This document shows positions 34,097 through 42,844 of a DNA stretch of 60,280 nucleotides, one piece after another. A program made the position numbers and the translations under genes. The stretch is from Lentisphaerales bacterium (GTDB taxonomy: Bacteria > Verrucomicrobiota > Kiritimatiellia > JAUXFM01). Location of the stretch: assembly GCA_030622955.1 (NCBI GenBank), contig JAUXFM010000004.1, forward strand, positions 1 through 60,280. Direction: 5' to 3'. Numbering within the stretch: position 1 is the stretch's first letter; every line of letters starts with the position of its first letter. Below the pieces are notes generated by a model that did no database searches, was not told where the DNA came from, and saw only the letters and a program-made list of their open reading frames with translations.

Positions 34097-34906
34097 ATGA
34101 TACATAGAACAGAAGCTGTGGTTTTGCGGGTGGCGCCTTTCTCAAAGACGTCACACGTCGTTACGTGGCTGACGCCTTCTCACGGCAAGATAGCCACTGT
34201 CGTTAAAGGTGCACAACGGCCGAAGAGCTGGTTGCTCGGCCAATACGATCTTTTCTATACCTGTGAGCTTCTCTTCTACGAGCGGCGTGGTGGTGGCTTG
34301 CACGTTATGCGAGAGTGTTCTCCGCTGGCCACTAGAACCAGCTTCAGAACGAACTGGCGTGCCTGTGCATGTGCTTCCTACCTGTGCGACCTCATACTAA
34401 GGATCAGTCCGTCAGATACTGAGCAGGCCGAGCTCTACTCAATTTTTACCGCTGCGCTGGATCTGCTGGGTAGTGGCGAGATAACGCAACAATTCCTGTT
34501 GTGGATTGAATTGAAAGTGCTGCGCGTCCTCGGCGTTTCGCCACGGCTTTCCCACTGTCTCAGATGCGCATCGGAGCTGACAGGCAGGAAGAGATCCGGA
34601 ATGCTGTTCTCTCTGCCGGGCGGCGGGATTCTATGTGCCGATTGTCAGAGAGATCATCATGGCAGGGCGGCACCAATACAGCCTGACGTACTGGCAATAA
34701 TGCAGAAATGGCAGAGTTCGGATAAGTCACACATTGTACGTAAGATCCGCTGCACAAAGGAGCAGCTGACAGGAATCAGCTCGATAATCGGCTCTTTTCT
34801 CGATTACCACCTTGATATTCCTCCGCATAACCGCGATATTGCCCTCTTACTAACACGAATGGATCTCAAACAGGGGCATAAGCTCAGATCGGAAAACAAA
34901 GCATGA
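34097..34906 (+). CDS. recO: DNA repair protein RecO
   Basis: RecFOR-pathway mediator that loads RecA and anneals ssDNA. The 269 residues are of normal length. The N-terminal OB-fold segment TEAVVLRVAPFSKTSHVVTWLTPSHGKIATVVKGAQRPKS (about 4-43) is typical. The C-terminal part has the zinc-binding cysteines HCLRCASEL and GGILCADCQRDH. It runs straight into the parvulin-type gene with a 4-bp ATGA overlap, so they share a transcript. Confidence 0.92.
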   Translation: MIHRTEAVVLRVAPFSKTSHVVTWLTPSHGKIATVVKGAQRPKSWLLGQYDLFYTCELLFYERRGGGLHVMRECSPLATRTSFRTNWRACACASYLCDLILRISPSDTEQAELYSIFTAALDLLGSGEITQQFLLWIELKVLRVLGVSPRLSHCLRCASELTGRKRSGMLFSLPGGGILCADCQRDHHGRAAPIQPDVLAIMQKWQSSDKSHIVRKIRCTKEQLTGISSIIGSFLDYHLDIPPHNRDIALLLTRMDLKQGHKLRSENKA

Positions 34907-35934
34907 GAAAGACGGTACATACAATCCTGGCGCTTGCCATGGTAATCGCGATGGGTGGCGGCTGCAGCAAGGAAGAAGAGAAGAAGGATTCCACGGCAAA
35001 GATGCCGTCCGTTACTAAGGAGCCAATTGCAATAACCGCACCGTTTCTTCCAGCCATGGATAACGCACCATTCCTTGTGCAGGTGAATGATCACAAGCTC
35101 ACGATGTCGGAGGCTATGCCGGAAATAACGATGCGCACACAGCAGTATCTTGCCCCCATGCGCTCCACTATAACTTCGATTCAGGAGCTGAATCTCCTTA
35201 CACAGAAAGCACAGCGTGATGCCGTCAGCAACGTCGTGAACCAGTTCATAGCGGAGGCCTCTCTTCTCATAGCGGTTGAGTCATCAAAGGTTAAGGTTGA
35301 TGAGGCGGATATTGCCAAGTTCACCAAAGGTGCAGGCCCAGTTCCGTCGGGGATGCCGCAGGAAGAACTCACCCAGCGTGTAAAGATAGCAAAGTTCATC
35401 GAGGCGAAAATGGCCGGGCTCGCAGACCCACCCGACATCGAGATCAAGAAGCTCTACGACAAGAGCTCAGCTCAGCTGAGGATGCCTGAATCTGTCGAGG
35501 CGCGTCACATTCTCATCAAAATTGAAGAAGCCGACAGTGAGCGCACCAAGAAGTCCAAGCGAAAGAAGATCGAAAAACTCCGCAAGGAACTCGTTAAGGG
35601 GGAAGATTTTGCGAAGCTTGCCCGCAAGAACTCCGATTGTCCAAGCGGCCAGGATGGCGGCAAACTGAAGCCATTCGGACGCAAGGCAATGGTCAAGGAG
35701 TTCGAGGACGCCGCTTTCTCCCAGAAGATAGGTGTTCTTGGGCCCGTCGTTGAAACGGCATTCGGCTTCCATATTATTGAGGTCCTGGCCCGCAATAAAG
35801 AACAGATAGTCCCGCTTGAGCAAGTCAGGCCACGGATCGTGGAATTCCTCAAGTACAACATCTTGCTTGATGCCCTTCGGAACAAACTGGATATCAAGTA
35901 CGGCAAGGAATACTCAAAGGCAATAGGCGGGTAA
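34903..35934 (+). CDS. Parvulin-type peptidyl-prolyl isomerase lipoprotein (SurA/PrsA-like)
   Basis: Envelope folding factor of 343 residues. It has a lipoprotein signal (MVIAMGGGCSKEEE, cysteine near residue 23), an N-terminal SurA/PrsA-like helical chaperone region, and one parvulin domain (about 199-310): VEARHILIKIEEAD, FAKLARKNSDCPSGQDGGKLKPFGR and TAFGFHIIEVL are the rotamase signatures. It should assist folding of exported proteins outside the inner membrane. Its TAA directly abuts, without a base between, the TAA of the convergent MORN-repeat gene. Overlap with recO shows co-expression. Confidence 0.9.
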   Translation: MRKTVHTILALAMVIAMGGGCSKEEEKKDSTAKMPSVTKEPIAITAPFLPAMDNAPFLVQVNDHKLTMSEAMPEITMRTQQYLAPMRSTITSIQELNLLTQKAQRDAVSNVVNQFIAEASLLIAVESSKVKVDEADIAKFTKGAGPVPSGMPQEELTQRVKIAKFIEAKMAGLADPPDIEIKKLYDKSSAQLRMPESVEARHILIKIEEADSERTKKSKRKKIEKLRKELVKGEDFAKLARKNSDCPSGQDGGKLKPFGRKAMVKEFEDAAFSQKIGVLGPVVETAFGFHIIEVLARNKEQIVPLEQVRPRIVEFLKYNILLDALRNKLDIKYGKEYSKAIGG

Positions 35935-37224
35935 TTACTGGCCCGTATTCTGCGCGCCAACGAAATTGCCGTTCTTCCAGCAGCCTTTCAGCTTGGCCCC
36001 GTCAGGATAGGTGTAGACAGCGTTCCCATCACGCTTGCCGTTCCTGAACTCACCTTCGTAGATGGCTCCGCTCGCCGATGTGTAGATGCCGCGGCCATGT
36101 TTCTTACCCTTGCTGAATTTTCCCTCATATCGGCTTCCATCACTGTAGACGTAGCGCCCCTGGCCATCGCGCAGGTCTTTCTTGAATTCACCATTATAGG
36201 TGTCGCCATTCTCGAAAGTCAGGATGCCGGTGCCTTCCTTGAGGTTGTTGTGATAGTATCCCTCATACTGGTATTTGCCGGAGGATACAAGCATGCCCTT
36301 ACCATGTCGTAGGTTGTTCAGGAATGACCCACTGTAGACATCCCCGTTCCCATACGTCAGCGTACCGTCGCCGTGACGCATATCGTCTTTGAACGATCCC
36401 TCATAGACATCACCGGATGCATGGGTGAAAATGCCTCGACCATGGCAGAATTCATTCTTGAATTGTCCTTTGTATTTGTCACCATTGGCAAACTTGATCT
36501 CTTTAACATCATCCAGTGCATCAAGATCGAGTTTTGGTCGGTCGATCTCCAGGGGGTTTGCGACATGCACAACAGGTCTGTTCACATTATTTGATGGCAC
36601 AATTGACGCAGGCGTTACATTGCCTGGCTTCATAATGCCCACCATTGACAGCATCTCCCTGTATGTCTTGCGCAATTCCGCGAGTTCCTTCTCTCGCTCG
36701 ATCCTGGTCTTTTCCAGTTCCGCCAATTGCTCACGGAGCGTGCGAAGCTCTGCGGAATCTTTCTCACTATTCACCGCCACCCATTCACTGAACCGCTTAA
36801 GATTAGATTTGAGGATGGTTCTTTCCTTCAGGCGCCTTACTTCGGTATGTTTCACAGCTGCAATGGTATTGGAACCTTCGCTCTCGATCGCCCTGATCTT
36901 GCCGGCCATTGCCTGTGCGTCGCGCGTGGCCTTCGCCGTTTGCACCTCGATCTTGTCCACTCGCTTGAAGGTTTCGTTGGTATGCCGCATGACGAATACA
37001 CCGACGAGCAGAAAGACCCCAAGGATGACCAGCACGGTACAAAGGAATATGGACGAGACCCAGAGCAGCGATTTCCTGTTCCGCATACGCTCCTGCAACA
37101 TGTAATTCTGCACCATCTCGAGGCTCGCAACATGATGCACGGGCACATTGCTCCCTTGGCCCGCCTCTTCATCGTGCTTCACCGGGGGCTTACTGTATTC
37201 ACCATCTATTTGATCCGAATTCAT
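35935..37224 (-). CDS. Membrane-anchored coiled-coil protein with MORN repeats
   Basis: Protein of 429 residues in three parts. Residues 1-80 hold a cytoplasmic polar segment and one TM helix (about 49-72, LLWVSSIFLCTVLVILGVFLLVGVFV). Residues 80-205 form a coiled coil (KRVDKIEVQTAKATRDAQ to LRKTYREM). After a linker, residues about 250-415 carry seven full MORN repeats and one partial (YxGxFxxxxxHGxGxxxxxxGD). MORN repeats are usually scaffold or membrane-binding modules. It is the last gene of the pseudopilin secretion operon, 13 bp after GspM, where GspC or a secretin might be expected, so I infer a structural role in that machine. Confidence 0.85.
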   Translation of the reverse strand: MNSDQIDGEYSKPPVKHDEEAGQGSNVPVHHVASLEMVQNYMLQERMRNRKSLLWVSSIFLCTVLVILGVFLLVGVFVMRHTNETFKRVDKIEVQTAKATRDAQAMAGKIRAIESEGSNTIAAVKHTEVRRLKERTILKSNLKRFSEWVAVNSEKDSAELRTLREQLAELEKTRIEREKELAELRKTYREMLSMVGIMKPGNVTPASIVPSNNVNRPVVHVANPLEIDRPKLDLDALDDVKEIKFANGDKYKGQFKNEFCHGRGIFTHASGDVYEGSFKDDMRHGDGTLTYGNGDVYSGSFLNNLRHGKGMLVSSGKYQYEGYYHNNLKEGTGILTFENGDTYNGEFKKDLRDGQGRYVYSDGSRYEGKFSKGKKHGRGIYTSASGAIYEGEFRNGKRDGNAVYTYPDGAKLKGCWKNGNFVGAQNTGQ

Positions 37225-37236
37225 GACTGGCGGCAG

Positions 37237-37821
37237 CTATTCCTGCTTTTCTTCGGGTTCAGCATCCATCGGGATCGCTATCCTGGTTATAAGCATGGCG
37301 CCCGTCACCTGGCCTGCTTTCTTCTTCGGCGCAACGCTCAATTCTCTTATCCTGAGAAGCTGAGTTGATCTGGGCGATCTGTGCAGTTGATGGCAGAAAG
37401 TGATCAACTGCTGCATTGTACCCACCACCTCGGCTCTGACAACGAATTCATGATAATACTCACTCACGCGAGTTTCACCCGATTTCATGTTTTGGATTGA
37501 TATACCGTTCCTGTTGGCAAGCGTATCGATCTCATCCTGCATTTCGTTAAGGATTGTGGAAGGTGACTGTACATCAGGCATATGCTGCTTGACGTTGTTG
37601 TAGATACGCTCAACTTCGGCGACATAGTTACTGGCAACAATTGTTTTGCAGAATCTCAGTTCGTTTTCTGTAAATGCGATATCGCGATCGATGTTCTTGA
37701 TCTTCAGCATGGCGGGCTGCAGCACCACGAGCTTGGCGAGCATGAGCAGGATGAATACGCCGGCGACTCCAAGGCCGGCACGTTCGCGAGGCGCCAGTTT
37801 TGTGAGTTTGATCGGGCTCAT
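37237..37821 (-). CDS. GspM/PilO-like assembly platform protein
   Basis: 194-residue bitopic protein: short cytoplasmic N-terminus, one TM (about 14-33), then a coiled coil and a ferredoxin-like C-terminal region. This is the layout of GspM and PilO. The sequence itself is weakly conserved; the call rests mainly on position. It overlaps the GspL/PilM-like gene by 4 bp (ATGA) and precedes the MORN protein. Role: bind GspL/PilM-like protein and form the inner-membrane platform that holds the pseudopilus. Confidence 0.72.
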   Translation of the reverse strand: MSPIKLTKLAPRERAGLGVAGVFILLMLAKLVVLQPAMLKIKNIDRDIAFTENELRFCKTIVASNYVAEVERIYNNVKQHMPDVQSPSTILNEMQDEIDTLANRNGISIQNMKSGETRVSEYYHEFVVRAEVVGTMQQLITFCHQLHRSPRSTQLLRIRELSVAPKKKAGQVTGAMLITRIAIPMDAEPEEKQE

Positions 37822-39260
37822 TGCTGGCCCTCCAGAGCGCAGGATATGTCAAATGCAACCTGGCCCTTCGCACTCTTCTGATCGCCCTTTGCGTCACAAA
37901 ACAGATCCGAATCCTCAAGCATGCTGATAAAATCATTCACATCACCAAACTTCTTGCCCATGCCTTTCAGCGCCACCCGGCCGTCCTCCCCGACGAATAC
38001 CGAGGCAAGGTGGATGGTCTGTGGTATCAGAGCATGCAGTTCACGGACCACGTTTATAGGGGCTCTTCTTGCATCCAGTCGGCTGTGCAGTTCCTTGGCA
38101 ATGGCAAGATCTCCGGCCACACGATTTGCTTCAGGCCGTATCTTCTCAAGCTCTTTCTTCAGTTCATCGAGTCGGGCTGTCCGCTGGCAAAGCATTAACG
38201 TAATGAGCATGGAGGCAGCAATCAAGACGGACATGACCAGGATCCCGAGTGCGGTCAGGCTCTTCGCTTTCTGCTGCAATGATTTCCTCAAACGTACAGC
38301 ATCGGGTACGAGATTGAATTCCAGATTCCCGATCGACGCACCCATGCCAACCAGGGGCGCGAGGGAGATCGCATGGTATTCGGCCTGCTGCAGGTCAGGT
38401 TTACGAGTTACGAGTTTGGCGGACCCAAAACTATCCACCGTTTCAACTGGTGCTTCAAGAGTCGGCTCAAGCTCATCGGCCAATCCTTCAATATTCTGCG
38501 CCGCACCCGTCAGGATGACCCTGCTAATGGTGGCGTCATGATTCTCACCGTTGAATATCTCGATGGATCTGCCGATTTCGGCTACGAACTTTTCCCGCGC
38601 TACAGCGGGATCTTCAAGGAGCTGTTCGGCACCGATCAGGATGCTCCTCGAGAAAAGAACTTTGTCGCCGTCCATCACGGCCGAATCTGCATAGGTAGCA
38701 TCAATATCGATGACCATTACCGTTTTGGCATTATTACCCGGCATGTTAAACATCGACCAGTTGAGAAGCCCCTCAGTACTGACCGACATTGCGTCGATCG
38801 CCAAACCGGCTTCCTCCAGAAGGTGGAACCGCTCACGCACGATGCTCTGCTGGGCAATGACAAGCATGACCTTGGTATATCCGGATGGATCGGCGCCTAT
38901 GATCCTGTAACCGGAAACGATTTCATCGCGGGAATAGGGAGTTTGTTTCCCGATCTGCAGGTCCACCATGTCCGCTATCTCGGCTACATCGGTGGAGGGC
39001 AATTCAAGAAAACGAATGTTTGCCATCTGGCGCGGCAGGCAGCCGACAATGGGCCCTCTGGCAAACTTTCCCGCTTTGAGGGCTTTGCTTATGCTCTGGC
39101 CCATCGATTCTGAGAAGGAGGAGAAACGTTCAAGATGTAGACGGGAAATGCGGCCACCACCACGCGCAGGCTCCACCTGTATCATCTTGACCCATTCGTT
39201 GCCGATTTCTATGACAACGACGGGCTTCTTTGACTGCGCTGATTGCTTCTTATTATTCAT
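37818..39260 (-). CDS. GspL/PilM-PilN-like assembly protein
   Basis: About 480 residues. The N-terminal 300 form an actin-like ATPase fold as in PilM and the cytoplasmic domain of GspL (VVVIEIGNEWVKMIQV, TVMVIDIDATYADSAVMDGDK, RVILTGAAQNIEGLADEL). A TM segment follows (LGILVMSVLIAASMLITLMLC, about 355), then a periplasmic domain as in GspL/PilN. Having both in one chain fits GspL or a PilM-PilN fusion. The ATG at 39260 overlaps the GspK stop by 8 bp and removes four codons of the ORF track start. It links the GspE ATPase to the platform. Confidence 0.85.
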   Translation of the reverse strand: MNNKKQSAQSKKPVVVIEIGNEWVKMIQVEPARGGGRISRLHLERFSSFSESMGQSISKALKAGKFARGPIVGCLPRQMANIRFLELPSTDVAEIADMVDLQIGKQTPYSRDEIVSGYRIIGADPSGYTKVMLVIAQQSIVRERFHLLEEAGLAIDAMSVSTEGLLNWSMFNMPGNNAKTVMVIDIDATYADSAVMDGDKVLFSRSILIGAEQLLEDPAVAREKFVAEIGRSIEIFNGENHDATISRVILTGAAQNIEGLADELEPTLEAPVETVDSFGSAKLVTRKPDLQQAEYHAISLAPLVGMGASIGNLEFNLVPDAVRLRKSLQQKAKSLTALGILVMSVLIAASMLITLMLCQRTARLDELKKELEKIRPEANRVAGDLAIAKELHSRLDARRAPINVVRELHALIPQTIHLASVFVGEDGRVALKGMGKKFGDVNDFISMLEDSDLFCDAKGDQKSAKGQVAFDISCALEGQQ

Positions 39261-40272
39261 GCCAATAGACAAGCTTTCTTTTCCGCTTATCGTAGACGAA
39301 CTCTATTCGCCTCGTCGCTGGATTCTCATTCCCGACCTGCCCAACGGCCGTACCCCTGAAGCAGGATGCCCCTACCGACATACGTTTGCCCATCTTTGCA
39401 AGCAACGCCCTCTCTTCATCCGAGACTGCCGAATACGAGCTGATCTGCTTAAGAATACCGGCTGCGCCCTCGCTTGTGAAAGCGTGGCCGGCATCCCTGT
39501 AATTCTCGATTTTTGCCACTACCGCTTCCATGGTGGTGGCATCCGCAGACCCGGCAGCATGTGCCAGACTCATCAGCACCACTGGATCGGCCGTGTTGAC
39601 GTTGACCTTACCATGGCCGTAAACGGTGATGCGACCCCTAATTCCCTCAAAGAACTCCTCGGTCATGTCTTTAACAAGCAGGATTTCTTCCGGGAACCTG
39701 AAATCACCATCCCTGCATTCATAGGGTGATTTCAGCCCTGCGTAATAGCTGTTCTCAGCTCCGCCGTCAAGCGGTTCGGTATCCGGATCCCGCCAATCCA
39801 GGACATTTGCGGCGATACTGTTGGCCTTGATGGCATCACAATCTGTCGCCTGCACCAGCAGGGATGCAATGAGTGCCCTGTCGGCCTTGTTGATATTGAT
39901 CCGCCGTTCTTCATTCTCGAGGCCGCTGTTGGTAACGATATTGTCCCTGTCCGAGACAGTCCTGTGATAGACCATTGCGCTCCCCTGTGCCAATATCAAC
40001 TCTTCGCCGCCCAGCCCTCTACTTGTGGGACTGGATTCAGATTCGGCCCTGTACCATACATCAGTTACGGTCATCGTTTCGGCTATCGCATATTCCACGG
40101 CACTCCTGGCAAGAAGATAGGATTGTTCGTTTCGCTTGAGCCATGACACGGAATTTATGTTCGCCGATACGTAGGAGCTTACCGCCACCGCCAATATTGC
40201 AAGTGAGAACAGAACACATGTGGCAAGGATAAGTATGCTGCCGCCACGTTCTCTATGGTGATTCTTTCGCAT
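39253..40272 (-). CDS. GspK-like minor pseudopilin
   Basis: 339-residue large pseudopilin, the tip component of the pseudopilus. The N-terminus RGGSILILATCVLFSLAILAVAVSSYV is the hydrophobic pilin helix after a glycine; the typical F-E at +1/+5 is not kept, which is common in GspK. The body carries helix-hairpin-helix-like segments (ININKADRALIASLLVQA..., VNVNTADPVVLMSLA) that mark GspK of this type. It lies between GspJ and GspL-like genes. Its length matches GspK and exceeds that of other pseudopilins. Confidence 0.85.
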   Translation of the reverse strand: MRKNHHRERGGSILILATCVLFSLAILAVAVSSYVSANINSVSWLKRNEQSYLLARSAVEYAIAETMTVTDVWYRAESESSPTSRGLGGEELILAQGSAMVYHRTVSDRDNIVTNSGLENEERRININKADRALIASLLVQATDCDAIKANSIAANVLDWRDPDTEPLDGGAENSYYAGLKSPYECRDGDFRFPEEILLVKDMTEEFFEGIRGRITVYGHGKVNVNTADPVVLMSLAHAAGSADATTMEAVVAKIENYRDAGHAFTSEGAAGILKQISSYSAVSDEERALLAKMGKRMSVGASCFRGTAVGQVGNENPATRRIEFVYDKRKRKLVYWHE

Positions 40273-40282
40273 AATACTGGTG

Positions 40283-40891
40283 CTACATTCCTTTCAATAG
40301 GACCACCCGATCGATCCTCACTGTCCTGCTGCCCTTCTTGAACGTGATAGTCGCTTTGACTCCTGTGGGCAGCTCTCCGCCTTCCTGCGCTTTCTCCTGC
40401 CACTCCGGTTCATCATCCTTTGCGCCATCTTCCTCGGCCTGAAACCAGTAGGCGTAGTGAACAGTCTCGAGGGCAGACACAAGCCGCTCAGTTCCACCCT
40501 CTGCCGGAGCAGGCTCCGTGAACGGCCAGGCCGCACGATCCAGCGCCCCGCTCTTTTTGTCGAAGGTGTATTTGACGCGTGCAACAATAGGGCCGGAATC
40601 GTTTCTCTTGCCGAGCCCATCGACGAGTGAAGTGAAGAAAATGGTATTGCCGCCGCCCTGGAACTCAGGCGAATGGACCGGCACCGCGTTCATCAAATCC
40701 TTCTCCAGGAGTTCCAGTGCCAGGGCTACTTCGAGATCCGGCTGGTTGAACGTTCTGGCCTTATCCAGGGCGCTGAATCCTGTCGCCATGCTGGCCATGA
40801 TGCTGCCTATGATAATTGCTGTGATAACAACCACTACCAGCATTTCTATGAGCGTGAAAGCACCGCTGTTCTGTTTTCTGCAGTTCTGCAC
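40283..40891 (-). CDS. GspJ-like minor pseudopilin
   Basis: Minor pseudopilin of about 202 residues with the prepilin cleavage motif SGAFTLIEMLVVVVITAIII (A-F, E at +5). The ORF track starts at a TTG overlapping the gspI-like gene. A GTG at 40891, preceded by AAGGAAT, gives a short leader and lies 2 bp after the gspI-like stop; both are possible. The soluble part is beta-rich. With GspI and GspK homologues on both sides it probably forms the pseudopilus tip. No divergent TM is predicted beyond the N-terminal helix. Confidence 0.82.
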   Translation of the reverse strand: MQNCRKQNSGAFTLIEMLVVVVITAIIIGSIMASMATGFSALDKARTFNQPDLEVALALELLEKDLMNAVPVHSPEFQGGGNTIFFTSLVDGLGKRNDSGPIVARVKYTFDKKSGALDRAAWPFTEPAPAEGGTERLVSALETVHYAYWFQAEEDGAKDDEPEWQEKAQEGGELPTGVKATITFKKGSRTVRIDRVVLLKGM

Positions 40892-40892
40892 T

Positions 40893-41333
40893 CTATTCCT
40901 TTTTTTCAACCCTTACGTAAACCGACTGGCAGTACCGCAGATCAGGCTGCTCCTTGCGCCACACCGTCAGGTTTATCTCGAGCAGGTCACCCGACCCATC
41001 CGCCAGTTCAGCCACCTGTGCCACTTCCTGCTTCCACCGGAAGTTACGCCCCGCGCATTCGGCGCCACCCTTACCGTCAACAGGAATGAAAGTTTCGTCC
41101 CGCTGCATCTCCTGTTCGAGTTCCGTGAATTTGCTGGAAATCAATTCCGTGGCGCACATCCGATCCTTTGTGCGATCGAGCGCAGATAACGATCTCTGGA
41201 AGCAGGTCAGAACGGCAACGATCCCGACCGATAGAATTGCAATGGTGATCAGGACCTCAACGAGGGTGAACCCGACGGCATGAGAACCTGGGTTCTGCCG
41301 ATCTACATGGAGCCTGGATTGAGCGTCAGCCAT
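40893..41333 (-). CDS. GspI-like minor pseudopilin
   Basis: 146-residue pseudopilin. The prepilin motif HAVGFTLVEVLITIAILSVGIVAV (G-F cleavage, E at +5) is near residue 21 and gives a 20-residue leader, longer than usual but common in such operons. The remainder is a small alpha/beta pilin body. The length and place between GspG and GspJ fit GspI. It would need a prepilin peptidase, which is not encoded in the window. Confidence 0.82.
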   Translation of the reverse strand: MADAQSRLHVDRQNPGSHAVGFTLVEVLITIAILSVGIVAVLTCFQRSLSALDRTKDRMCATELISSKFTELEQEMQRDETFIPVDGKGGAECAGRNFRWKQEVAQVAELADGSGDLLEINLTVWRKEQPDLRYCQSVYVRVEKKE

Positions 41334-41352
41334 AGCGCGGCTTGTCTGTCCA

Positions 41353-41757
41353 CTACTTTCTTACGTCGTCCTCGTTGCCGTCCAGCCCGTCAGGACCAAG
41401 TGACCATATCTGGATACCTGCGCCATTGGGACTCGCTTCATTCTTATAATGGTATTCATTGCCCCATGGATCTTCCAGTTTGTCCAGGTAGGGCCCTTTC
41501 CAGTCCGTCGCCGTGGCGGGCTTCTTGAGCAGCGCCTTCAGTCCCTGCTGCGTGGTGGGATATGCGTTATTGTCGAGACGGTAGAGTTTGAGCACAGTTT
41601 CGATGTTCTTCATGTCGCCTTTGGTGATCTCTTTCAGTGCCTCCTCCTGGCGCCCGATGAGATTGGGCACTATCATGCCGGCCAATGCGGCTATGATAAT
41701 TACAACTATCATGAGCTCTATCAGGGTGAAGCCGCCTCTCGCTCCTTCAGATTTCAT
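41353..41757 (-). CDS. gspG: Major pseudopilin GspG
   Basis: Major pseudopilin of about 134 residues. Prepilin motif RGGFTLIELMIVVIIIAALAGM, then the GspG-specific C-terminal half: NAYPTTQQGLKALLKKP, GPYLDKLEDPWGNEYHYKN and SLGPDGLDGNEDD, where the acidic loop binds calcium in known GspG. These identify T2SS GspG rather than a type IV pilin. The ATG at 41757 follows GAGGGGGACGAG; the ORF track start 28 codons upstream is not preferred because it runs through the intergenic region. Confidence 0.92.
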   Translation of the reverse strand: MKSEGARGGFTLIELMIVVIIIAALAGMIVPNLIGRQEEALKEITKGDMKNIETVLKLYRLDNNAYPTTQQGLKALLKKPATATDWKGPYLDKLEDPWGNEYHYKNEASPNGAGIQIWSLGPDGLDGNEDDVRK

Positions 41758-41795
41758 ACTCGTCCCCCTCGTCGCAACGACGCTGAACAAATTTC

Positions 41796-42611
41796 TTATT
41801 GTTTCCTCTTGGCGGGCGCCGAAAGAACATGTGCCTTCCACGCTTCCTCCAGCGCTACTATATTACGCACAGATTGTGGATAGGTAAATCTCAAAGCATC
41901 ATCCAATTTCCCTCCTGAGCGTAGCGAACGGCACAGCTTCCCGAACTTCTCTGACCCATGCTGCTCTATCAGATACCCCACAAGGCTTATTGCCTGGGCA
42001 TAGAAATCGGCAGGATTCTCGCTCTTTCGAAGCTCCTGCGGAGTCATATTGCCCAGCTCCGACACCGACATGAGCTTGCCTTTCTTTGCCAGGGTTCTTG
42101 CATGTTCAATGCGTATACTGCGGTTCCCCTTCTCTTCCCATTGTGCTATTCCCTCATCCAGCCACAGTGGCACCTCGCCCTTGAAGCCCAGGAAATCTCT
42201 CAGTATCAGGTGTGTCAGCTCATGCGGCAGGACGGTGTCCAGAAACGTCATGCTGGTGGCGTAGCTGTCTATCTGCTTCATGGCGTAGTTCGCCCTACCA
42301 CGCGACCATCCAGGAGCGCCAGTTGCCTTCATATACGCAGCATGGTTTTCGTGCAAATAGATTTTCGCCCTGTTCTCCCACAGCCAGAAGTTGTCATGTC
42401 TATTGTGGCCCAAATCTTCAGCGATCTGCCGATAGTATTTCTCGGCACGGGAAGCTATGCTTTCGGCAAGCTTCTTCTCGCCCTTGTAATGGACAATGAA
42501 ATGCTTCCCTTTGATCTCCTGCCACTTCTCTGCATCCTCTTCGGCAAGGGAATGCTGCGGAAGGAGAGCAGTGAGAATCACGAGCAGGCCGGCGAGGAGT
42601 TGAGATCTCAT
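41796..42611 (-). CDS. Exported peptidase MA-like (gluzincin) metalloprotease
   Basis: Exported protein of about 271 residues from the ATG at 42611, which follows GAGGCACTCT; the longer ORF adds 14 residues before the signal. The signal peptide is MRSQLLAGLLVILTALLPQHSLAEED. A zinc peptidase site follows: PHELTHLILRDFLGFKGEVPLWLDEGIAQWEE, the HExxH helix plus a downstream glutamate of gluzincins. The family is often called peptidase MA-like. It lies inside the secretion operon between GspF and GspG, an unusual partner, and could process secreted or envelope proteins. Confidence 0.85.
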   Translation of the reverse strand: MRSQLLAGLLVILTALLPQHSLAEEDAEKWQEIKGKHFIVHYKGEKKLAESIASRAEKYYRQIAEDLGHNRHDNFWLWENRAKIYLHENHAAYMKATGAPGWSRGRANYAMKQIDSYATSMTFLDTVLPHELTHLILRDFLGFKGEVPLWLDEGIAQWEEKGNRSIRIEHARTLAKKGKLMSVSELGNMTPQELRKSENPADFYAQAISLVGYLIEQHGSEKFGKLCRSLRSGGKLDDALRFTYPQSVRNIVALEEAWKAHVLSAPAKRKQ

Positions 42612-42844
42612 AGAGTGCCTCAATTCAAGTCGATAGAGGTGACATCTTTTCATAACCTGCTAACTGATAACCAATAACGGCTGTCCGGTTGATCGGACCG
42701 CAATGGCAACAGATTTCAGATGCGCGGAACCTGCACTGATTGCTGGTCACCGATTGCTGTCGCCCATCTGCCACCGTTCCCCAACAACTCAACCGGCGTC
42801 CCTCGACCTGTCCTACATTGCTTTAGCACAAATGGCCAGCAACA
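42612..42844. other. Gap in the secretion operon
   Basis: About 230 bp between the GspF and peptidase genes. It contains a small hairpin, GTCCG-gttgat-CGGAC (42683-42698), and a sequence CGACCTGTCCTACATTGCTT (near 42803) that resembles one at 46068. No gene is visible. Confidence 0.4.

Noticed and set aside
38373-39113. 246-aa plus-strand ORF
   Set aside because: Antisense shadow of the GspL/PilM-like gene.
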